Of a stretch of DNA of 64,000 nucleotides, positions 55,470 through 64,000 are shown piece after piece (within the stretch, counting starts at the first letter, position 1; each line of letters starts with the position of its first letter). Location: contig CM032231.1 in the NCBI GenBank assembly GCA_019009955.1, forward strand, positions 93,052,001-93,116,000, read 5' to 3'. The position numbers and the translations under genes were made by a program. Source of the stretch: Riptortus pedestris (Eukaryota > Arthropoda > Insecta > Hemiptera > Alydidae). The notes beneath the pieces were generated by a model. That model searched no databases. It saw nothing but the letters and a program-made list of their open reading frames with translations, and was not told where the DNA came from.

Positions 55470-55699
55470 TTATTAATATTATTATTTATTAACGCCCACC
55501 CTTTGCAACTTAGGCTAATTGGGACGGTTATATAAAGGTTACCACCCTCTTCTAGCCAGGGTGGGATTTTAGGATGTTATTTAATGAATTTCGTCACTAA
55601 ATAATTTCCTTTGCGCAGGCAGGGAATCGAACTCGTCACTCTAGGTTTACCATGTGAGATAAAGGTCAACGCTTTAACTCAGATGGCTAACCTGAGCCC
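55470..55699 (-). mobile_element. tRNA-derived SINE, full length
   Basis: Flanked by a perfect 12-bp duplication AAGTATCAAAGA (55458-55469 and 55700-55711). On the minus strand it starts GGGCTCAGGTTAGCCATCTG, has the B-box block GAGTTCGATTCCCTGCC, the central domain and a TTAATAAATAATAATA tail. It interrupts an inverted W repeat. Confidence 0.92.
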
Positions 55700-55711
55700 A
55701 AGTATCAAAGA

Positions 55712-56422
55712 GATATACACTAAAAACTAAAGTGGGAGTCAACAATTTTAAAGGGCATAAAAGACGGAACCGAACTCAACGAAACTCCGTATGTAATTTA
55801 GTATTAAAACCTCCCTGATTATAAGCTATATTAAAATTTCTAGGTACGGACAGAAGTGGGGGTTATAAGGGAAAACTGAATTGAAAAATTGTGATATTTC
55901 GTTTCCTATTAATTTCTCGGCAAACATGCACATAAAAAAAGTCCGTCACGCAGGGGCTGCGTAAACTAAGCAGATTTCCCACATGAAGTTTTACAATAGA
56001 GAAATCTGCCCAATAACAAGTGTAGTAAGTAGTAAGGGATCACTAAACTTATACACGAGGGACGAATAGTTACGAAAACGGCCGCCAGAGCTCTCTTCGG
56101 AAAGTACCAAACAGCTCACTCCTGCCGACCAATGCAGAATACAAATGCAAATATCTCGGTTAATATTCAAGATAGGGAATAAATGTATATAACAATATTT
56201 ATAGTAAATTTAATTTGCAATAAGATTGATTCTATACAATTTTTCGATCCGACGCATAATAACGGAGATATTTCGAATTTTCCGAAAATCCCCCCTCTTA
56301 ACCCCCCCTGACTGGTCCGATTTCAACCATTAACGAACTTGATCTTCCTTTTTACATAAAACGATTAAACTCCGAGTTTGGTAACGATCAAACAAAAATT
56401 GCGACCGCTAGAGCGTTAACAG

Positions 56423-56494
<72 letters not shown>

Positions 56495-56760
56495 TTGAAC
56501 GGACCTCATTTTCGTCATCTCCTGGGTAGGATCGATGGACATTTGAAGAAATTTTTCGAAACTTGCGTCATGAGTACGACCTCAAAAGCTGATTTCCCTT
56601 AAGGGAAATCTGCTAAAAAGTTGTTTATTTTGCTATTTAGTGTAACTTTTTTGTTGAATTCACTTTTGTCGTAAACATTGGGTATACCCTAAAACTATAG
56701 CGGGTGTCATGAAAATTATTAGTACTTATTTAAGTGTTTTTAATAAATGCATATTATGAC
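55712..56760 (-). repeat. W repeat, inverted, split by an HNA element
   Basis: GAGATATACACTAAAAACTA, then GTGGGGGTTATAAGGGAAAA and AACATGCACATAA precede the HNA; AAGTTGTTTATTTTGC and ATAGCGGGTGTCATG follow it. Confidence 0.7.
55937..56617 (-). mobile_element. HNA Helentron-like element, full length, nested in W
   Basis: The left end is the 3' end in reverse (AAAAAGTCCGTCACGCAGGG, with the perfect hairpin). AAGCAGATTTCCC and the CGGCCG 3' module follow, then core, GCGACCGCTAGAGCG, (TA)n at 56428-56489, GAACGGACCTCATTTTCGTC and TTAAGGGAAATCTGCTAAAA. Flanking W sequence joins across it within an A-run. Confidence 0.9.
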
Positions 56761-56942
56761 AAATGATGTTATGTTTTAGTCTTATATGATAGTTCTAAGT
56801 ATGAGTCGGATTAGTTATAAATCTCCGTCACCCCTCCTCATTTATTTATTTTCCCTAGAAAATAACTTCGTTATTTATTTCCAATAGAAATGTAAACTAT
56901 AAGAGCATTTCCATTATTTAATTTGTATAATGTATTATTTGG

Positions 56943-57152
56943 GGCTCAGGCAGCTATGTGAGTTAATCTCACATGGTAATCCCAGAGTGGCGAGTTCGAT
57001 TCTCGCCTGGGTGGAGGAATTTATTTAGTGACGAAATTCATTAAATAAAATCCTTAGTCCCACCCTGGCTAGCAAAGGATGGTAACCTGTAGATAACCCA
57101 TCCCAGTTAGCCTTAGTTTCCAAAAGTGGACGTTAATAAATAATTTAAATTT
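56943..57152 (+). mobile_element. tRNA-derived SINE, full length
   Basis: It starts GGGGCTCAGGCAGCTATGTG, with GAGTTCGATTCTCGCCTGGG as B-box block, the central domain (CATTAAATAAAATCC, CACCCTGGCTAGCAAAGG) and GTGGACGTTAATAAATAA. GTATTATTT lies on both sides as a 9-bp duplication (before 56940 and after 57155). Confidence 0.85.
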
Positions 57153-57179
57153 AAAGTATTATTTAAACAAAATCATGCT

Positions 57180-59340
57180 GAATTTCCACAAGGAGTGATA
57201 GCGGAAGTTGTAGGCAAACTCTTTGGTTCTGATAATATATTATCTCATTTTCGATATGTTGATGTTATTGAAACAAATAGTTCAAGAGGTTTTTGCAGTA
57301 AAAAAACACCAGAGCTTGGAGGAGCTCTAGAACATCTTTTAGCCACAGCCAAAGCTGCAAATCTGAATTTCAACAGAAGTAAAGTTTCGCTGAAAAAACG
57401 CCAAGTTAAATATATGGGTCACATCATCACCAAAGACGGTTTGAAAACTGACCCAGAGAAGATCAAAGCTTTAGAAAAGATCTCAGGCCCTACAGACGTT
57501 GTTGAGCTCAAAAGCTTCATAGGTTTAGCAATATACATGGCAAAATTTGTACCAAATTTATCATCAATCTGTAAGCCTTCCATGATCTCACGAAGAAACA
57601 CCATCCCTGGACCAAAAGTCCGTGGTTATCAAGCCGACCCTTCATCCACGGGACTCGGGAGGTGTCCTCATACAGGAAGTATGACACGTCGCTTTCGCAT
57701 CGAAGAACCTGTAGTCATAAGAGAAAAAAATGTCGAAAATTCCGTCATGAGTACAACCTCAATAGCTGATTTCCCTTAAGGGAAATCTGCTAAAACTGGG
57801 CCCAACTAGAACGCGAATTGTCGATTGTAAGGAAGTCATTGTTCAAACAGGTCATCGCCCGCTCGAAGTAATATTCAAACGTTCGATCTTCAAAGCACCT
57901 ACTCGACTTCAACGGATGCTGCAACGCCTGTAGCGATACAATCATAGGGTTCAGTTTCTGAAAGACAAAGAAATGTTGACTGTCGTCGCACTGTCTCGAA
58001 TGCAGCTACCGTAGCTTGAAGAAGTGTACTACTGTTACCCAATCTATACAGCACTCGAGTCCATAAAAATGGCGAACAATTTGAAAATGATGCCTGAAAG
58101 CCTACGCCATTCTCGATAGGAAACCTCCATCGACAACACATTGAGCATTCTGTTGTCTGTGATTTAGTCTGGATGGCCAGAACACAAGGACAAGCTGCCA
58201 CCATGTCTCTTCGTATTCTGGAATTATAAACATGAACTCATGGTTCAAGATGGTATCATCTATAAAAGAAGCCAAGTCGTTGTGCCAAAGTCACTACACC
58301 CCGACTTTATCTGTCATTTGGAGCAGATACGTCTCTCAGAAGAGCCCGAGATACGTTGTTTTGCTCGTTCATGAGTAGCGAAATAAAAGATACCATCAAA
58401 TGCTGCCCAACATGGCAAGAACTGGCTGTTGCTCAACCGAAGAAACACATGAAGTCGCACAGGATTCCATCTCTACCATGGGAGAGTCAATCTGGACACA
58501 TTCGAGTTTGACTCTCAGCAATTTGTTGTGATGGTTAACTCCTATTCAGAATACTTGAGAGGTTGAGCAGATCCCTAATACCAAGGTAGAAACTAAACTT
58601 GATATTTTGCTTGTCGCGGAATTTTAACCACGCAACATCAGCGTCATATAACAGCCAAGGAAACAGCAAATCCGAGTCTAGATTGCCAAAAACCTACACA
58701 AGAAATTTAAACGCGACAATATAATTTCCAGGCGGCGCTTCTTGAACGTAGAGACATGCTGTCAGAGGGGATGGACTCTAGCCCGTCCAGCGTCTGATGT
58801 CAAGAACACGAACTATAGTATTAGCTGCACATCGACTTCTCGTCCCAGAGGTTGAAAAGGATGTGCAGGAAAAGATCGAGCTGAAGAGAAAAAAGTCGAA
58901 GTTTCACTATGACCAAAGGACTTCGAATCGGTGAAGATGTCAACCGCAAAGCCCTAACCAGAGGTGGCAACTTGAGCACATCGTTACCCAAGAAGGGCCT
59001 TCCCTTCCAACAAGGTCTGTCAACTCCAAGCTACATCGGAGAGATCGCCTTTGGGTGAAACCAGGGCACAGCTCATATCACAGCCTCCAGCACAATGCAT
59101 CTCAATGAAACAATCAACAAAGATCAAGATCACCTTCACCTCTACCAAAATCACCCAGAAAGTCGAAATCCCACCCTCTAACCATGGAAAAACAGGATGG
59201 TGGAGTTGCACACTCACACCCACTACGTCAAAAACAGTCAGAAGAGACAAAAACAAATGTTCAGACCTCCATAGACCTACGCCTAAACCAAATATCTTTT
59301 CCTTTGGAAGACTGATTAAGCCCTCGGCTTTCACTCTTAC
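57180..59340 (+). pseudogene. Second Gypsy pol remnant, heavily decayed
   Basis: RT end: FRYVDV (active-site Asp pair half lost), NFNRSKVSLKKRQVKYMGHI, GLKTDPEKIKAL and LKSFIGLAIYMAKFVPNLS at 57195-57580. RNase H pieces (HRPLEVIFKRSIFKAPTRLQ) lie near 57850-57920. Integrase pieces (SQVVVPKSLHPDF, GRVNLDTFEFDSQQFVVMV) lie near 58260-58560, and a tail with KKSKFHYDQRTSNR lies near 58890. Stops and frameshifts are frequent. It is not the same subfamily as the copy at 48.5-52.3 kb. No LTRs recognised. Confidence 0.8.
57720..57797 (-). mobile_element. HNA fragment (5' end) inside the Gypsy remnant
   Basis: GTCGAAAATTCCGTCATGAG, then ACCTCAATAGCTGATTTCC and CTTAAGGGAAATCTGCTAAAA are the family 5' end in reverse. 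It splits RT from RNase H sequence. Confidence 0.8.
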
Positions 59341-59344
59341 TTAA

Positions 59345-60049
59345 AAAAAAAAAGATTTGCTACATATCAATAGTTAAATACAAAGGAATTGTTACAATCC
59401 ATTGCCAAAAAAAACAGTTAACAATGGGTCTTGTGCTCTGTTCTTTGTTTTCTCTCTCTCTTAAATTGCAGTTTTAATAACAATAGCGACAAAATTTGTA
59501 AAACTAAAACATAAATTAAAGAACAGGAAAATTAATATCTTTAGAAATTAGCTAATATATTTCTACATATAATAAATATGTGCAAAAATTAAATATGCAA
59601 AACCTGTCCATGAAGTTGTCATGTCCTTCACCTAGGTGGTTTTATTACATAATGAATCAATGACAGATTTCAAATAAGAGTCCAGCATAATATATACTAA
59701 ATACTTGAAGAGTTCCTTCCCATTTTTATTCTATAGCTGTCGTAAACTATCCTCTTAACTTTACTGATTCATCAGTCTCAGCTTTGGTATTTTATAATAG
59801 GTTTAGTTATACTCATTTGATTTAGTATTTGGGCTGAAACAAATCTTACCTCTGTTCAGGGTATCTCCCTGCTGTCAAAAATGTGGGAGATAGAGCAATA
59901 AAGCAAAAGTCTCTATATTTTTCAGAAGAACAAATCAATGAGATCTGGGAAATTACTGGAATTTTCTTTTAATACATATTCCATTTATTTAAGATTTTGT
60001 TTCCATAAATAAATGAGGCACTATATCTGATATCTTAGAGAAAACAAAT
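59345..60049. other. Intergenic, unassigned
   Basis: AT-rich; no gene or element ends recognised. Confidence 0.4.
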
Positions 60050-60061
60050 GTTAATTAATTA

Positions 60062-60274
60062 TTAACGTCCACTTTTGGCAACTCAGGCTAATTGGGACGG
60101 GTTATCTACAGGTTACCACCCTTTTCTAGCCAGGGTGGGATTTTAGGATGTTATTTAATGAATTTTGTCACTAAATAATTTCCTTTGCCCAGGCGAGAAT
60201 CGAACTCGCCACTCTAGGTTTGCCATGTGAGATAAAGGTTAACGCTTTAACTCGCATGGCTAACATGAGCCCCC
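60062..60274 (-). mobile_element. tRNA-derived SINE, full length
   Basis: Flanked by a perfect 12-bp duplication GTTAATTAATTA (60050-60061 and 60275-60286). On the minus strand it starts GGGGGCTCATGTTAGCCATG, has GAGTTCGATTCTCGCCTGGG and the full central domain. This is the best-preserved SINE copy in the window. Confidence 0.93.
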
Positions 60275-60286
60275 GTTAATTAATTA

Positions 60287-61819
60287 AATATTATATAATT
60301 TAAAATAATTTATGCATTTAATTTGTTTTAAATATGTGTATATAAAAACACCTGAGAATATGGCTTCATATGAATATTATTTATTTAAATTAGGAGGTGC
60401 TTAATCCATAGTAAACTACTTAAAAATATGTGCCAAATATTTGCAGATTGTAATCGGAGTATGATCATGGGAATGGTAATATACTGTTGGAAGTGTGCAC
60501 TCTTGAACTATGATTAAGCAAACTGATTTTATGAAATTCAAAATAAAAGATGGGTTTGAAATTTGTTCGAATTACATATTTTAAGTTATATAGTTCTGGG
60601 GAATTGCTCCATTTGAATAATTATTTTGTTGTATTATATGGAAGTAATTTTCTGAGATGATTTCTGGGTCCAACATATTTCTCAAATAGCTAATTTCTTT
60701 CAATTTTAATCCAACTCTTACCTCTTAACGATTTTCATATTCTTTCAATCTTTGGCTGTAAGGAATAATCAGATGAGTCAATATTCGTTGAAAATAATTA
60801 AAAGCCAGCTAATTGTTGTCATATTCACCTTTGCATCTTGAAAACATTTTCATTCCAACTCATGAAGAAACCTGAATTACAATTTCTCGCAGTTTAATCA
60901 CTTATTTTATATTTCCACTGCCTTCTGAGTGCTTATCTTCACTTGGCATGAGGGTTATATTGTTTAGATGCTTTTCAATATATATATATAAAATATACCA
61001 GGAGCAAAATGATTCATCGTACATAAAAAACAGACTAAGTTAATGATTGTAGTTTTTGTCTTCTCTACTGAAATTTGTTTACCAGTCTAATGCAAGGTAT
61101 TGGTAAATAAAATTAATTCTAGGCATAAGTTATAATTTTTGGTCCCAATTTTTTCTATCCACCTGGCTTCATCATGGTATCCGATCAAATTTTTGCCTTG
61201 GAGAAATCAAAGCAATTCCCTTAGCAAAACTGAAGACATTGTAGAAGTGTTTATGTTTAAAGTTTACTTTCATTCAGGGTTTCAATTGTTAGCATACAGA
61301 GTTTTAAGTTTAATCCCTTTAAAGGGTAAAATAATATATTTTACAATTCTATATGACAAGGATATAAAAAGTGTACCATCAAATTTGTAAATATTTCTTT
61401 TGTTTCTTAAGAGTTGATGAAAGAAGATAATGCTTTCAAAGAAATATTCCTGGAATGAGTCTTCCCATATTCTTTATATTGGGCTTCAAACATCATAATT
61501 AGGTAAACAGACTATTTTTTGGACATATAACCAGGCATAAATAACAGGCCAAAATATATATATATATATATAGGACAAAATAACAGGCATTTTCACAAAA
61601 TGAAAATGATAAATTAAAAATCACATTATCAATATAAGTATAATGTATTAAATGCAAAAAAAAAAAAAATGAAAAAAAAATGATTAGAAGTGTAAATTTA
61701 CCTCAATTGTGGTAAATCATTTCCCTAGCTCAGGATGGCAAACTATGTTAGACATTCTTAGATAAATCCAGTTTAGAGGGAAGACATTACTTCTTTAAAA
61801 ACAAAACAACAAAAAATGC
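60287..61819. other. Intergenic, unassigned
   Basis: AT-rich, with short (TA)n at 60979-60990 and 61553-61572. An 83-codon open frame at 61139-61390 has no recognisable domain. No gene is supported. Confidence 0.4.
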
Positions 61820-62335
61820 ATGACCTGCAAGGCTGCGTAAACTAAGTTGATTTCTCATGTGCTTCAATGACACCCTGATGATATTGCATCTTCGATGGTC
61901 TATTTCTCCTGAAGAAGAAGCCTATTTGAAAAGTAATAGAAATTTAAGCTGAACATGATATGCATAGTGCTACAAATTATGTGTAAATCATATGCTTAGG
62001 AATGTGGGTTAACAAAAGACTGAAAACAAAAAAAAAAATCTAAATAACTCAGTATATTAATATTCAGCTAATGAAAAGTGTGAGAAAACGACAGCCCAAT
62101 ACGTCGCTAAAACTTTAATAGGTATAACATTTTTAAATTTGACACCAAATAAGGGAGATAAACATGATTTTGCAATTTACTCCTACTCTAAACCCCTAAC
62201 ACCTCCTGCTCAGATTTCGAATATAACCTCATGATCGGATTTCATCCGCTATCAACAGATTAACCTTCAGTTTTACATGAAAATGCTTGGTTTAATATCG
62301 AGTTTGGTAACAATGAATCTCGATAACATATTTCA
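61820..62335 (-). mobile_element. HNA Helentron-like element, diverged 3' half
   Basis: CAAGGCTGCGTAAACTAAGT, then AATAACTCAGTATATTAATA, CCTACTCTAAACCCCTAAC, GATTTCATCCGCTATCAACA and GAGTTTGGTAACAATGA keep the family order in reverse. It is much more diverged than other copies, so it is old. Confidence 0.6.
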
Positions 62336-64000
62336 TGTTACCAAGAAACTATTGTTATCTAGGAAGCATCATAATTGAAGAAAAAGGCAGTAAACTAGAG
62401 ATTAGGAAATATCATGAACCAGGCACAAAACAAACTTAACCATTAGAGGCAATAATATGGAACAATTAAGATGTGTTTGACATGTTATTTTACTTAAAAT
62501 ACTTAACACATAAAAATTGTGACATTGCTAAAAGCTGAATAATTACCTAGAAGTAATATAGATATATATATTTTGCACTGATAGCCAGAACCAGCTGGGC
62601 TTGAAAGAAATCTAAATGAAATATATGAATGATGAATTCTAATAAAACTATACAGAATAGGAAGATAATAAATATGCAATGTTTCGCCATTGATAATTTG
62701 GTTTTATATTTTGCCTGAAACATCAACTTATGGTCTAATGCTGATTTTACTCAATAAAAGTGGCTCAAAAAGGCTCATTTCAGAAATATTAAGCAGAAAT
62801 TTTTAAATTTTTATTTACTGTCAATCTTTCACAAACTCCTAGAAAAGTTTTTAAAGAATAATGCTCTGAAATTTTGTCAAAAGATAAGTTTTTAAATAGA
62901 ATTCATTCTCCTGCAGTGTTTTATTATTAAGCAATTTGCTTTTCAGAGACTAAAGCCACCATCTTCGCCAAGATAGACAGGACTCGCACTGAAAGCTTTA
63001 AGCCACAAAAGTGCTTCAAAAGCAAAAAAAAAAACTGCATAAAACTCACTTTTCACATATGGCATAAATATGGCGTTCTTTACTCCCAATTCCACAAAAG
63101 TTAGTTTTTTAAGATTCATAAACCATTCAAAATAATTTGAAAAATATTCAACAAATAAAATAAGAATATTTAATATGTATTATTAGAGGTCCCATAAGAA
63201 ATATTTTAATAAAGTATTTTTATAGTTGAATTTTACTGGGTTAATGAAGAATCATTATGAGTTTCATTTATTTTAAAAGCAACTTTTTTTAACATATTTA
63301 TTTATTTACATATTTTCCTCATTCATTTATTTATCAAAATCAATGACTGAACAGGAATTGAAACTAGAAATAAATAGTTATTATGGATATGAATTGATTG
63401 GCAGACGGTGTTTTCAAAAACACCCACTTCTTTTCTTCAACAAATTTAATAATCATCTCTACATGTTTCACTTCCAACGCTTCGTTGGAAGCCTCTGCAG
63501 AAGATAACACTGCCTAACATGAATCTATACCTACATCTTCCGCTTAAATAGCCACATCAATACTAAGCCAAAAAAGGAAATCTATAGAAAAATCAGCTGA
63601 TTTCTATATTCTGTCATTTTTGATATACTACTTTGTTGCTCCCTGAGGGTAAGGTAGTATGGTATATATTAAGTAGTGTGATTTCGTTCAGAGTGAATCA
63701 TGCAGAAATAATTAATGAAATAAATTGGAGAAATGTAGTCTTCTGCTGGTCTATTCATATTTGAATGAGATAGTCGTAACATTAATAACTAGTTAGACAC
63801 ATATATAAGAAGAACATATAAAAAGAGTAAACCTTCAAGACTTGGTTTTTGTGAAAAAATAAATAACTGAGTTAGGCATCAAGGACCTATCTTTATACTA
63901 TATGGAATAAGTTTAAGAAGTCAAAAAATTGTTGTTCTATTATAAAGTCACTTACTATTTGGCACTAAATTAAGGGCCAGGACCTTCTGCCACCATCTTA
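62336..64000. other. Intergenic, unassigned
   Basis: AT-rich. A 9-bp perfect hairpin (CTTCCAACG/CGTTGGAAG on the minus strand) at about 63472-63492 is preceded by CTGCAGAGG and followed by GAAACATG, another case of the recurring motif. No gene recognised. Confidence 0.4.

Noticed and set aside
61139..61390. An 83-codon gene
   Set aside because: No domain, no splice context and AT-rich composition like its flanks.

Overview
The window is AT-rich, intron-bearing animal DNA dominated by transposable elements. There is no operon structure, no rRNA and no full tRNA gene. The only host protein gene I can support is the 3' end of a leucine (cytosol) aminopeptidase, read from two exons at 404-661 and 3000-3250. 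The split gene, the tRNA-derived SINEs, hAT, piggyBac, Helitron, Gypsy and I-type LINE remnants, and the many long (TA)n tracts point to a large, repeat-rich invertebrate genome. An arthropod or a mollusc would fit. I could not decide between them from sequence alone.

Layout. 0-3.3 kb: aminopeptidase exons and introns. 3.3-7 kb: diverged repeats and three SINE copies. 7-10.1 kb: a three-level nest, in which a minus-strand Helentron-like element contains a hAT transposon with a perfect 8-bp target duplication, and the hAT contains a plus-strand copy of the same Helentron-like family. 10-15 kb: mostly unassigned, with one long Helentron-like copy. 15.64-17.28 kb: a 69-bp minisatellite of about 23.5 units, open in three reading frames. 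17-25 kb: microsatellites, a tRNA-like SINE head, nested Helentron-like copies and a truncated LINE. 25.6-27.6 kb: a piggyBac deletion derivative with 13-bp terminal repeats and TTAA ends. 28-42.9 kb: the densest region of Helentron-like copies, including a true Helitron with CTAG end and helicase C-terminus at 31655-32474. 43-57 kb: a second repeat family (called W here) holding an I-type LINE with a 14-bp target duplication, a minus-strand Gypsy element with one LTR, a SINE with a 12-bp duplication and another Helentron-like copy. 57.2-59.3 kb: a second, badly decayed Gypsy pol. 59.4-64 kb: mostly unassigned, with one SINE and one diverged Helentron-like copy.

The most interesting content is the Helentron-like family, named HNA in this annotation. 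Copies start near AGCAGATTTCCC, carry the inverse GGGAAATCTGCT about 30 bases before the 3' end, then a 6-bp hairpin (ACGCAG/CTGCGT) and a GACGGACTTTT end. They hold a (TA)n microsatellite inside and insert into T (or A) runs. Several copies are nested in one another, so their relative ages can be read. These are the features known for non-autonomous Helentrons (HINEs, such as Drosophila DINE-1 and bivalve pearl elements). The assignment is inferred from structure, because no Helentron protein was seen. Protein remnants in the window belong to mobile elements and almost all are broken by stops, frameshifts, truncation or internal deletion.
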